DNA of 64,000 nt from Lysobacter sp. (lineage in GTDB: Bacteria; Pseudomonadota; Gammaproteobacteria; Xanthomonadales; Xanthomonadaceae), in the NCBI GenBank assembly GCA_019634715.1, contig JAHCAU010000006.1, forward strand, positions 124,001 through 188,000, read 5' to 3'. The notes beneath the pieces are model-generated. The model was not told where the DNA came from. It did not search any database and saw only the letters and a program-made list of their open reading frames with translations. Below, piece by piece: positions 15,565-25,100 of the stretch. The stretch's first letter is position 1; each line of letters begins with the position of its first letter. The position numbers were made by a program, and so were the translations under genes.

Positions 15565-18498
15565 TCAGAACGTGTAGCGGGCACCCACGAAGAACTGCCG
15601 GCCGGTATGGTGGTAGACGGAAGCGCGATCGCCGCTGGAATCGACGAACTGGTCGTTGAACTCGTCGGTCAGGTTGATGCCTTCCAGGGTGACCGAAAAG
15701 TTGTCGGTGACATTGAACTTCAGCGAGGCATCGACGTTGAAGGTCTCGCGCTTGCCTTCGACATCGTTGTTGTTGCGCCCCGGCACCACCTGCAGGTAAT
15801 CGTCCCGGTACGAACCCGAGATGCGCGCGCTGAAGCGCTTGTTCTCGTAGTACAGCGTCGCGTTCCACGCGTCGGGCGACAGGTTGACCAGGTTCTCGGT
15901 CACGTAGAGGCTGCTGGTCGGCGAGATCGCATAATCGATCTCGGACTCGACATGGGTGTAGTTCAGCAGGATGCCGAAGCCGCTCCAGAGGCCGGGCAGG
16001 AAGGTGAAGGGCTGCTGGTAGTTGATCTCGAAGCCCTTGAGCGGGCCGCCCGGGGTATTGACCGGCGAGGTGATGTCGAACGGCGTGTCCGCGGGCAGGC
16101 CGACCGGGGTCAGCAGTTCCAGCGGCAGGCCGGTGGTGTTGTACGGACGCGTCTCGCGCAGGGTCTGGATGTAGGTGTCGATATCCTTGTAGAACAGCGC
16201 GACGCCGAGCAGCGCGTTGTCGCCGAAGTACCACTCCGCCGACAGGTCGTAGGTCGTCGCGCGGAACGGATCGAGCATCGGGTTGCCGGTGGTGATCGTG
16301 CGCAGCGTGGTGTTGACCGTGCCGCCCGGATTCAGACTCGGCAGTTGCGGTCGCGCCATCACCTTCGCCGCGCCGAAGCGCAGCACCACCTCGTCGGTCA
16401 GGTTCCACGCCAGGTTCAGCGACGGCAGCGTGTCGGTATAGCTGTTCTTCACGACCACCTGGCTGCCGCCGCCGGTGGCGAGGTAGCCGGTCGCCGCGAC
16501 CTCGGTGGAGGCGTAGCGCACGCCGATGTTGCCGCGCAGGCGGCGACCGATGAAGTCGGTATCGAAGTCGAGCTGGACGTAGCCGCCCTGGTCGGTTTCG
16601 GTCACCGCGAAGTTGTTGCCGCGCGCGTTGCCGACGGTGATGCTGCCCAGGCGGAAGTCGTCGCCGTCGCCCGAGGTGCCCGGCGTCGGGTCGCAGTTGC
16701 AGTAGATGTTGAACAGGCGCGCGATCGCGTTCAGATCCGGGATCAGCCAGCCGTTGGCGTTGCCGCGCGGCTGTCCCAGCCCGGACCCGAAACCGCTGAA
16801 GGTCCGGGTGATGTCGGCGACCGACACGCCCGCCGGCAATCCCGGTACGCGCGTCTCGTTCGCACGGCGGAACTCGAAGGTCTCGAAATCGTATTCCTTC
16901 CAGACCACGCCGGCCTTCAGCGCGAAGGTTTCGTTGATGTCGAAGATGAAATTGACCTTCGCGTTCTGGAACTCGTTGTCCGCACCCAGCGGACGGATGC
17001 GAATCTCCGAACCGGTGGAATTCGCCGCCGGACTGCTGATCCACTGCCAGGCCGCGGGGCTGTTCACGTCGAACGGATAGCTGATCGCGGGCGTGCGGCC
17101 GTTGCCGCGGAAATCCCACGAGTAGCCGTCGACGTTCTGGATGTCGAGTGTCACCGTGGTCTGCAGCGGGTTGCGGAATTCCGACTTCGAACGTCCGGCC
17201 TGCGCGTTCATCGTCACCCGGTCGCCCAGGCGCGTCTGCAGGTCGAAACCGACCTGCATGAACGTGGTTTCGAGCTGGTCGTAGCGCGATTCCGAACGCA
17301 CGTCGACGTTGTTGAACACGCCGTAGACGAGATTGCCGCGGCTGTCGACCTCGGCTGCGACCACTTCGGTCTGCGGCTTGCCGCCCTGCGCCGCGGTGCG
17401 GCTGAAGGAGATGGTTTCGAGGAAGTCCTCCTGCCGCGTCGCTTCCAGCTTCGAATACAGCGCATCGACCGACAGCGTGGTGTCGTCGGTCAGCCGGAAC
17501 TGCAGGCTGCCGGTCACGCCGGTGCGCTCCTGCTCGTGGGTCAGGCGGCCATAGCGCGGCAGGCGCGGATGGAACACGCCGGGCGCCATCGCGGTGTTGT
17601 AGGCGCTGACGTTCGATGCGGTGTTCGCGGGGCGCGGGATGCCGGTGGCGCAGTTCGCCGCCGACGAACCCGGCGCGGTCGACGCAGGCGTCACACCGAC
17701 CGGACTGCAGAAGCCGCCCGACGCGGTGCCCGGCTCCCAGCGAACCGCGCTGAAGCCCTCTTCGAGCAGGCCGCGCTCGCTGTAGGCGACCGACAGCGCC
17801 GCACCGATGCGGCCATCGGCCCAGACATTGCTGATCAGGCCGGCGAAGCGCGGATCCCAGCTGCCGGACAGGTCGTTGTAGCTCATCTGCCCGCTCATCG
17901 TCGCGGTGAACTTGCGGTAGTCGAAAGGCCGGCCCGCGCGCAGGTCGACGGTCGCGCCGAGCGAGCCTTCGTCGATCTCCGCCGACTGCGTCTTGCGCAC
18001 CGTGAGGTTGCTGAAGAGTTCGGACGCGAACACGTTGAAATCGAAGCCGCGTCCCCGGTTCGCGCCGCCCGAGCTGTCGGTGCCGCCGGTGGTGGACAGC
18101 GCCTCCATGCCGTTCAGGCGCACGCGCGTGAAATCGGGGCCGAGGCCGCGCACCGTGATCGAACGGCCTTCGCCCGCATCGCGGTCGATGGACACGCCGG
18201 GAATGCGCTGCAGCGACTCGGCCAGGTTCTGGTCGGGGAACTTGCCGATGTCCTCGGCGACGATGGCATCGATCTGTTCGGCCGAATCGCGCTTCTCGTC
18301 CAGCGCGCGGATCAGGCTGGCGCGGAAGCCGACCACCTTGATGGCGTCGAGCTCCTCACCACCGGGTTCGTCTCCCTTGGCCGGCGCCGTCGCCGCATCC
18401 TGCGCGCTGGCCGCCAGCGCGGTCAGCTGCAGCGCCAGACCGATCGACATCGCAAGAATGGTAACCGGTGTCTTTTTCATGCCGTACTGCCTGTGCAT
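15565..18498 (-). CDS. TonB-dependent receptor (TonB-Xanthomonas-Caulobacter type), probable oligogalacturonide receptor
   Basis: This protein of about 977 aa is an outer-membrane receptor: a signal peptide (LAMSIGLALQLTALAASAQ), a plug domain from about residue 45 (IVAEDIGKFPDQNLAESLQR is diagnostic of the large Xanthomonas/Caulobacter receptor type) and a beta-barrel ending GRQFFVGARYTF, with the C-terminal phenylalanine. Such receptors import plant oligosaccharides using TonB energy. I chose ATG 18498 because GAGAAGGGG lies at a proper distance; 18504 and 18480 are alternatives. Operator site 3 lies within codons 9-13. It is divergent from kdgK, and the locus suggests pectin fragments as cargo. 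Confidence 0.88.
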   Translation of the reverse strand: MHRQYGMKKTPVTILAMSIGLALQLTALAASAQDAATAPAKGDEPGGEELDAIKVVGFRASLIRALDEKRDSAEQIDAIVAEDIGKFPDQNLAESLQRIPGVSIDRDAGEGRSITVRGLGPDFTRVRLNGMEALSTTGGTDSSGGANRGRGFDFNVFASELFSNLTVRKTQSAEIDEGSLGATVDLRAGRPFDYRKFTATMSGQMSYNDLSGSWDPRFAGLISNVWADGRIGAALSVAYSERGLLEEGFSAVRWEPGTASGGFCSPVGVTPASTAPGSSAANCATGIPRPANTASNVSAYNTAMAPGVFHPRLPRYGRLTHEQERTGVTGSLQFRLTDDTTLSVDALYSKLEATRQEDFLETISFSRTAAQGGKPQTEVVAAEVDSRGNLVYGVFNNVDVRSESRYDQLETTFMQVGFDLQTRLGDRVTMNAQAGRSKSEFRNPLQTTVTLDIQNVDGYSWDFRGNGRTPAISYPFDVNSPAAWQWISSPAANSTGSEIRIRPLGADNEFQNAKVNFIFDINETFALKAGVVWKEYDFETFEFRRANETRVPGLPAGVSVADITRTFSGFGSGLGQPRGNANGWLIPDLNAIARLFNIYCNCDPTPGTSGDGDDFRLGSITVGNARGNNFAVTETDQGGYVQLDFDTDFIGRRLRGNIGVRYASTEVAATGYLATGGGSQVVVKNSYTDTLPSLNLAWNLTDEVVLRFGAAKVMARPQLPSLNPGGTVNTTLRTITTGNPMLDPFRATTYDLSAEWYFGDNALLGVALFYKDIDTYIQTLRETRPYNTTGLPLELLTPVGLPADTPFDITSPVNTPGGPLKGFEINYQQPFTFLPGLWSGFGILLNYTHVESEIDYAISPTSSLYVTENLVNLSPDAWNATLYYENKRFSARISGSYRDDYLQVVPGRNNNDVEGKRETFNVDASLKFNVTDNFSVTLEGINLTDEFNDQFVDSSGDRASVYHHTGRQFFVGARYTF
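18460..18472 (-). promoter_or_regulatory. operator site 3, inside the start of the TonB receptor gene
   Basis: The complement reads GACACCGGTTACC, identical over 13 bases to site 1 at kduI. It covers codons for the residues TPVT just after MKK, 26-38 bp downstream of the likely ATG at 18498. Binding here would block elongation rather than promoter access, unless translation starts at the later ATG 18450. Confidence 0.65.
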
Positions 18499-18583
18499 CG
18501 ACATCCCCTTCTCGGAAACGAGGCCCGTTATCTGCGCATTTTACGCTCGGGCCGAGGTTATGATGGCCCCGGGCGGCGCCGAA

Positions 18584-18600
18584 TGACACCGCTGGCCAAA
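18584..18600 (+). promoter_or_regulatory. degenerate operator site 4 before kdgK-eda
   Basis: TGACACCGCTGGCCAAA matches the corresponding 17 bases at site 1 (7408-7424) at 14 positions. It lies 73 bp upstream of the kdgK ATG and about 86 bp upstream of the TonB receptor start. The left half TGACACC is intact and the right half is weaker. It is a candidate only. Confidence 0.45.
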
Positions 18601-18672
18601 GAACCTATCAAAACCCCGAGGGCATTGCATGCTGCATCGCAGCAGCCTGTTGCCGTCTTCAATGGAGGCCGC

Positions 18673-19710
18673 ATGACACATCCCATCGTCTGTTTCGGCG
18701 AACTGCTCCTGCGCCTGTCGGCGCCCGGGCGCGAGCTGCTGCTGCAGCGTCCCGCGCTCGATGTCCGCGTCGGCGGCGCCGAAGCCAACGTCGCCGTCTC
18801 GCTCGCGCGCTTCGGCCATGCGGTGGAACTGCTGGGCACCGTCGCCGACAACGCGCTGGGCGACGCCGCGCTCGGCGAATTGCGCCGGCACGGCGTGCGC
18901 GTCGAGCGCATGCGGCGCGCCTCCGGGCGCATGGGCCTGTACTTCCTCGCGCAAGGGGCGGGATTGCGGCCCAGCGAAGTGCTGTACGACCGCGCCGGTT
19001 CCGCGTTCGCGAGCGCGCCCGCGCAGGCCTACGACTGGCCGCGCCTGCTGCAGCACGCACGCCTGTTCCACGTGTCCGGCGTGACGCCCGCGCTCGGCCG
19101 GACCACTGCGGACGCCGCGATCGATGCCGCGCGCACCGCGCGCGAAGCCGGCGCGCTGGTCTCGTTCGACGGCAATTTCCGCGCGAAGCTCTGGGCTGCC
19201 TGGGAGGGCGATCCGGCCGCGATCCTGCACGCGCTGATCGACCAGACCGCGCTCGCCTTCGCCGACCATCGCGACATCGCCGTCGTGCTCGGCGAGGACG
19301 GCAGCGACAGCGACGACGACGCGCTCGTCGAACCCGCCGCGCGTTTTGCGGCCGCCGCGGCGCGCGCGTTCAATGCGTTCCCGCGCCTGCAGCGCATCGC
19401 CACCACCGTGCGCACGCAGCACAACGTGGACGACCACAGCATGAGCGCGCTGATGGCCACGCGCGACGGCGCACTGCACGCCACGCCGACACGACCGCTG
19501 CACGGCATCGTCGATCGCATCGGCGCCGGCGATGCCTTCGCCGCCGGCGTGCTGCACGGCCTGCTCACCGGCATGCGCGACGACGACAGCCTCGCCTTCG
19601 GCCTCGCCGCGGCCTGCCTCAAGCACAGCCAGCCCGGCGACTTCCATCTCTCCAGTGCCGACGACGTGCTGGCCCTGGTCCGCAACGACCGCCTGGACGT
19701 GAAGCGATGA
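18673..19710 (+). CDS. kdgK: 2-dehydro-3-deoxygluconokinase (PfkB family)
   Basis: This 345-aa PfkB/ribokinase-family sugar kinase phosphorylates 2-keto-3-deoxygluconate to the 6-phosphate. The N-terminal VGGAEANVAVSLARFG segment forms the sugar site, and VDRIGAGDAFAAG near residue 280 carries the catalytic aspartate and anion hole. The family's usual length is 310-350 aa. GGAGG lies 5 bases before ATG 18673. The last codons overlap the start of eda in ATGA, so the two enzymes are made together. This kinase links KduD to Eda. Operator site 4 upstream suggests control with the rest of the pectin locus. Confidence 0.92.
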   Translation: MTHPIVCFGELLLRLSAPGRELLLQRPALDVRVGGAEANVAVSLARFGHAVELLGTVADNALGDAALGELRRHGVRVERMRRASGRMGLYFLAQGAGLRPSEVLYDRAGSAFASAPAQAYDWPRLLQHARLFHVSGVTPALGRTTADAAIDAARTAREAGALVSFDGNFRAKLWAAWEGDPAAILHALIDQTALAFADHRDIAVVLGEDGSDSDDDALVEPAARFAAAAARAFNAFPRLQRIATTVRTQHNVDDHSMSALMATRDGALHATPTRPLHGIVDRIGAGDAFAAGVLHGLLTGMRDDDSLAFGLAAACLKHSQPGDFHLSSADDVLALVRNDRLDVKR

Positions 19711-20366
19711 GCGCGCACGGCACGCCTGGCGATGCGCGCATCGCAGTGCTCGATGCCCTCTTCCGCCACGCCTGCATCGTGCCGGTGCTGACCATCGATG
19801 CGCTGGACGATGCCGAACCGCTGGCGCGCACGCTCGTCGGCGCCGGCCTGCCGATCCTCGAAGTCACGCTGCGCACGCCGATCGCGCTGCAGGCGATCGA
19901 ACGCATGCGCGCCGTGCCCGGGGCGATCGTCGGTGCGGGCACGGTGCTGGACGCGCACGACCTCGATGCGGTGGAGCGTGCCGGCGCGATGTTCGCGATC
20001 TCGCCCGGCGCCACGCCCGCCTTGCTGAACGCCGCGGCCGATCGCGCGATGCCGCTGCTGCCGGGCATCGCCACCGCGAGCGAGCTGATGCGCGGGCTGG
20101 ACGCGGGATTCCGCCGTTTCAAGTTCTTTCCGGCCGAATCCAGCGGCGGCGTCGCCGCCTTGCGCGGATTCGCCGGCCCCTTCGCCGATGTGCGCTTCTG
20201 CCCCACCGGCGGCATCGATGCGGCGAAAGCCCCGGACTACCTCGCCCTCGCGAACGTGTTCGCCGTCGGGGGTTCGTGGATGGTACCCGCGCAGACGGTC
20301 CGCGCACGCGACTGGCCCGCGATCGCGACGCTCGCGCGCAGCGCCGCTGCGCTGCGACGTGTCTGA
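19707..20366 (+). CDS. eda: 2-keto-3-deoxy-6-phosphogluconate aldolase
   Basis: This 219-aa class I aldolase splits 2-keto-3-deoxy-6-phosphogluconate into pyruvate and glyceraldehyde-3-phosphate. Active-site residues are visible: Glu52 and Arg56 in LEVTLRTP, and Schiff-base Lys139 in FRRFKFFPAE. The phosphate site CPTGGI follows. Length is typical (about 210 aa). It overlaps kdgK by four bases and completes the pectin pathway. It could also serve the Entner-Doudoroff route, but no edd is nearby. Confidence 0.94.
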   Translation: MSAHGTPGDARIAVLDALFRHACIVPVLTIDALDDAEPLARTLVGAGLPILEVTLRTPIALQAIERMRAVPGAIVGAGTVLDAHDLDAVERAGAMFAISPGATPALLNAAADRAMPLLPGIATASELMRGLDAGFRRFKFFPAESSGGVAALRGFAGPFADVRFCPTGGIDAAKAPDYLALANVFAVGGSWMVPAQTVRARDWPAIATLARSAAALRRV

Positions 20367-20532
20367 ACGCTTTCCGAAAGTTCCCGACGCCGCGACCTGA
20401 AAATTAAGGTTTCGTTAGGCGCGGATCACGAGAATGCGCTTCACCGGATCGGAATGCGTCTCTCTCTCCCACGTCCCGCACATTCCGCGACGGCCTCACA
20501 CACACACGAACAACAAAACAAGAGGTCATTCC

Positions 20533-21090
20533 ATGAAGCGCACCCTCCTCGCCCTCAGCCTGCTCGCCGCCGTTCCGTTCGCCGCATCGGCCGCGGAAGG
20601 CGTCTCGTACAACCACGTGCAGGGCGGTTACGCAGCCACCAACGGCAACGGCAATGCCGATGCCAAGGGCTTCGGCGTCGATGCCTCGGTCGCGGTGCAT
20701 CCGAACTTCCACATCTTCGGTGCCTACAGCAACCAGGAAATCGACAACACCAGCATCGACTTCGATCAGTGGCGCCTCGGCGTCGGCTACAACCACCAGA
20801 TCGCACCGAAGGCCGATCTCGTCACGCGAATCGCGTACGAAAAGACCAACTTCGGCGCCGGCCTCGATTTCGACGGCTACAGCGCGGAAGTCGGCGTGCG
20901 CGGCGCCCTCGCTTCCAACTTCGAAGGCTATGTGATGGCCGGCTACGAGGATTACGAGCGGTTCGACGGCGACTTCTACGGTCGGCTCGGCGCCAACGTG
21001 AAGTTCAACGAGAACTGGGGCCTCAACGGCGACGTGAAGTTCGCCGACGGCAACACCCAGTGGTTCGTCGGCCCGCGCTTCACCTGGTAA
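20533..21090 (+). CDS. Ax21-family outer-membrane protein, copy 1
   Basis: This 185-aa protein has a signal peptide (MKRTLLALSLLAAVPFAASA) and a mature start AEGVSYNHVQGGYAA, close to the Ax21 family of Xanthomonas and Stenotrophomonas. The mature part alternates polar and aromatic residues and ends WFVGPRFTW, as expected of a small 8-strand beta-barrel. I chose ATG 20533 because AGAGG precedes it and the signal peptide starts there. Earlier claims that Ax21 is a quorum-sensing or immune elicitor signal were withdrawn, so I give no signalling role. A terminator at 21187-21110 follows before the paralogue, so it is probably transcribed alone. Confidence 0.82.
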   Translation: MKRTLLALSLLAAVPFAASAAEGVSYNHVQGGYAATNGNGNADAKGFGVDASVAVHPNFHIFGAYSNQEIDNTSIDFDQWRLGVGYNHQIAPKADLVTRIAYEKTNFGAGLDFDGYSAEVGVRGALASNFEGYVMAGYEDYERFDGDFYGRLGANVKFNENWGLNGDVKFADGNTQWFVGPRFTW

Positions 21091-21186
21091 GGCCCGACGA
21101 CACGACACGAACCCGTGCAGGCGCGGCGGACGCCCCCACATCCGCCCTTTCGCGCACTGCGGCCCTCCCCTCCGCAACGCCTTGAG

Positions 21187-21212
21187 AACCCGGCCCCGGC
21201 CGGGTTTTCTTG
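21187..21212 (+). terminator. rho-independent terminator after Ax21 copy 1
   Basis: A GC-rich stem (aacccggcc with ggccgggtt) is followed by ttttcttg. It sits about 100 bp after the stop of the first Ax21 gene and should end its transcript before the second. Confidence 0.75.
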
Positions 21213-21320
21213 TTGTGGACACGCGTCCAGGCAGATCGGCGCACTCTTGGGTACACTCGGCGGCCCCGCGCCGGAGGGTGCGGGCAGGACCACAACACCA
21301 TCCGCAATGCAGGGACATCC

Positions 21321-21914
21321 ATGAAGAAGCTTCTCGCGGCCGCAATGCTGCTGGCCATGACGCCGTTCGCGGCGTCCGCCCGGGACAGCCTGGGCAGTTT
21401 CACCTACGTCGAAGGAGGCGTGCAGCGCCTGCGCGTCGACTACGGCACCCCGGGCAGCGACGCCCTCGACTTCGACGGCGCGGGCATCCGCAGCTCGATC
21501 GAGCTGTCCGACAATTTCTACGTCTACGGCAGCTACGCCTGGGGACGCAGCAACGACCTGGCGGTCGACATCGATGCGCGCGACATGCAGATCGGCCTGG
21601 GCTATCGCCACACCGTCTTCGACAACGCCGACCTGACCGCCGAGCTCGGCTTCCAGCACACCGAGCTGGATGCGGACCTGTTCCGCGACAACCTCGACGG
21701 CGCCCGCCTGTCGGTCGGCCTGCGCGGCGCGCTGTCCAACAACTTCGAAGGCTGGATCAAGGCCAACTACGTCGACGGCAGCGACTACGAGGGCGAGTTC
21801 AGCGGCACCCTCGGCGCCCAGCTCATCATCAACGAGACCTGGGGCATCGTCGGCGAAATCGAGGCCGGCGACCTGGCCACGCGCTACATGTTCGGCGTGC
21901 GCGCGAGCTTCTGA
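21321..21914 (+). CDS. Ax21-family outer-membrane protein, copy 2 (diverged paralogue)
   Basis: This 197-aa protein has a signal peptide (MKKLLAAAMLLAMTPFAASA). It shares with its neighbour the pattern FTYVEGGVQRL after the cleavage site, the SDNFYVYGSYA segment, the ALSNNFEGWIKANYVDG segment and a C-terminal aromatic ending. It is therefore a small beta-barrel of the same family, though more diverged. The ATG is preceded by AGGGA. It has its own terminator at 21973-22000. Function is unknown. Confidence 0.75.
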   Translation: MKKLLAAAMLLAMTPFAASARDSLGSFTYVEGGVQRLRVDYGTPGSDALDFDGAGIRSSIELSDNFYVYGSYAWGRSNDLAVDIDARDMQIGLGYRHTVFDNADLTAELGFQHTELDADLFRDNLDGARLSVGLRGALSNNFEGWIKANYVDGSDYEGEFSGTLGAQLIINETWGIVGEIEAGDLATRYMFGVRASF

Positions 21915-21972
21915 TCCCGACTGGCGCGGAGCCGGCACGCACCGCCCGCCCGCACCGCCGGATCCCGCCCAC

Positions 21973-22000
21973 GACAACGGCCCCGAACGGGGCCGTTGTC
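21973..22000. terminator. bidirectional terminator between Ax21 copy 2 and TonB receptor 2
   Basis: A perfect 12-bp stem (21973-21984 with 21989-22000) encloses the loop gaac and is followed by gttt. It lies between two convergent genes and can serve both. Confidence 0.75.
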
Positions 22001-22107
22001 GTTTCCGCACCGGAGAGAGACGGGCGGAAGGTGCCACGGGACCATCACCGGCAGGCATCGACCGCCATCGATCGGCGCACGATGCCTGCCCGGCGCAACG
22101 CTGTCGA

Positions 22108-25100
22108 TCAGAACCTGTGGGTGTACTTCGCGTACCAGAAGCGGCCGATGTCGAAGCCGCCGTAGTACGACACGTTCGCGCTGGGCTGGCTGTACATCAC
22201 CGGACCTTCGTGGCCGAAGACGTTGTTCGCGCCGATCGCGACCACGCCGTCCCACGGCGTCGTCCAGCGCACCTGCAGGTCGTGGAAGGTGTTAGAGCCG
22301 ACGCGACGGAACGGCGTGAGCTGGCTGTCGCCGGGCTGGCCCAGCGGCACGCCGGTGGGCCGCCATTCGATGTCGTTGCACTCCAGGCCCACCTGCGGCA
22401 CGCCGCCGACCCGGGCCAGATAGCTGCATGGCTCCTTCATCGACGAGTAGTAGCGCGAATTGAAGCTCACGCCGAACGCGCCCTTCTGCCAGCCGAGGTT
22501 GAGGTTGGAGCGCACGCGGAAGCTGCTGGTGTTGTTGGGCGTGCCGAACTGGCCGACCACCGAGTAGGGATTGCGCGGGTCGTTGGTGCTGACGAAATAG
22601 TCGCGCGAAGTGTAGGTGCTGTTCGACTGGATGCGGAACTCGCCCCAGCGTTCGGTCTTCAGGCGATACGACACGTCGAAGTCGAAGCCCTCGACCTCGC
22701 GGTAGCCGGCGTTGATGCCGCCGAAGAAGGTCATGAAGTTGACGTAGCCCAGCGTCGGGTCGCGGGTGAACAGCTGCGGCGAGCAGCGGCTGGCGATGGC
22801 CTGCACGTAGCAGTCGCTGAGCACCTGCGTCGGCGAGTCGGGGACGATGGTGTCGTCGATGCGGATCTTCCACCAGTCGAGCGACAGGTACAGGCCATCG
22901 ACGAAGCTCGGGTTCCAGGCCACGCCGAGGGTCCGCGAGGTCGAGGTTTCGGGTTCGAGGTCGGGGTTGGCGCGGGTGGAGAACGCCACCGGCGTCTGCG
23001 CCGGGAGCGCGCCGACCGGATTGAAGCCCTGGCCGAGCTGGCGATAGGTGACCGCGAGCGCGCCGAGCGCACCGTTGCCGCCGACACCATTGGTGCAGTT
23101 CGCACGCAGCGCGGAGCCTGCGGTGGAGCCGCCCAGCGCCACGTCGCAGGGGTCGCTGAAGAACGCGAAGGTCTGCGAGCCGCCGCCGTAGAGGTCGGCG
23201 ATGGTCGGGGCGCGAAAGCCGTCGGCATGGGTCGCGCGCAGCAGCAGCGAGTCGATCGGCTTCCACTTCAGGCCGATCTTGTTGTTGGTGGTCTCGCCGA
23301 AGGTGTCGTAGTCGGAATAGCGCGAGGCGACCTCCAGGCGCAGTTCCTTCGCGAAGGCCATGTCGGCGAGGATCGGCACCTGCAGCTCGGCGTAGACCTC
23401 GTCGACGCTGTAGCGCCCGCGCGTCGGCCCGGCGGCGAGATTGGTGGAGCCGCCGGTCACCGCGAGCGCATCCGGCACGAAGCGGCCTTCCTCGGTGCGG
23501 TGCTCGTAGCCCAGCGCGAAGCCCATGTCGCCGGCCGGCAGGCTGAAGAGGTTGCCGGCGAGGTTCGCGGCGACCACGGTGGTGGTGGTTTCGCCGATCG
23601 AATGCTCTTCCTGGAACAGGAAGTTGCGCACGTCGCGATCGGCGAGACTGCCCTGCCCCGCGACGCCGAACGGCAGCAGCGGGTTCCAGGGCACGCAGGC
23701 GTTGAACGAGATCGGATTGGCGGTGGTGCCGCACTGCACGCGACCCTGCGCGTTGAGGAACGACGGCCCGACCGCAGCGCGCACGTTGGCGAGGTTGAGA
23801 TTGCCGAACGCCGACTGTTCCAGCTTGTTGTTGTTGCGCAGGTAGCTGAGGTCCCAGTCGAAGCTGCGCTCGCCGAGGTCGAACGAACCTTCCAGCGCGG
23901 CGACGAAGCGATAGGTGGTCAGGTCGCTGGTCGACACGCGCGGCACTTCCCAGGTGCGGCGCCACCAGTTGCCGATCGCGGTGCCGGGCGTCGGGTTGAA
24001 ATGGCTGTCGGCGGCCATCGGCGTGTTGAAGCTGGCCGCCTGCATCGGATAACCGGCGACCTGGCGATCGGTCACGCGGTTGCTGTACAGGAGATTGGTG
24101 CGGATGCGCGTGCGCTCGCTGATGTCGTACACGCCGTCGACGAACAGGCCGCGACGCTCCAGCGGTGTGCGCAGGTCGGTCTGCTCGTTGGTGTTGCTCT
24201 TGTCCTGCGTCGAACCGGGCGTGCAGCCACTGGCGACGGTGGCGCCGACGCAGGTGCCGGCATTGAGGTTCTGCGGCACGTAGTCCGCAGCGTTGCGCGG
24301 GTCGCCGCCGGGACGCAGCACCACGCGCGTGCCCGCGCGCACGTAGCCGCCACCGGCGTGCACGGCGGTCCAGCCATCGGTGGGATGCAGGCCCGAACGC
24401 GGGAACGCGGCATAGTCGCGGTCGCTCGCGGCGACTTTCTCTTCCTTGCCCCACTCGGCGCCGATGGTCAGCGAACCGCGGTCGCCGGCGAAGCCCATCG
24501 CGAAATCGCCGTTGGTGATGGTTCCGTCGCCCTCGCCGTACTGGCCGAAGTACACCGACCCCGACGCGCCGTCGTAGTTGCTGCGCGTGATGATGTTGAC
24601 CACACCGCCGATGGCATCGGACCCGTAGATCGCGGATGCGCCGTCCTTGAGCACTTCGATGCGTTCCACCGCGACCGCGGGAATGGTCGAGACATCGGCC
24701 AGGCCCGCGGTGGTCACGCCGAGGCGCCGGCCGTTGAGCAGCACCAGCGTGCGCTGCGCGGCGAGGTTGCGCAGGCTGATGGACGTGCCGCCCGCGGCTT
24801 CGCCGGCCGACAGCGGCTGCGCGCGCGTCAGCGGCGGGGAACCCATCGCGGAGATGTTCTGCAGGATGTCGGATACCGACTGGAAGCCCTGCTTTTCGAT
24901 GTCGGCGCGGCTGATGGTGAGCACCGGCGCGGCGGTTTCGATGTCGACCTGGCGGATGCGCGTGCCGGTGACCTCGATGCGATCGAGTTCGTCCGGCTGG
25001 CGCGGCGTGTCGGCATCCTGCGCCATCGCGGTGGCGGAGAATCCAGCGGAAAACAGGGTGGAACCTGCGAGCGCGAGCACGATGGCATCGCGCAACCTGT

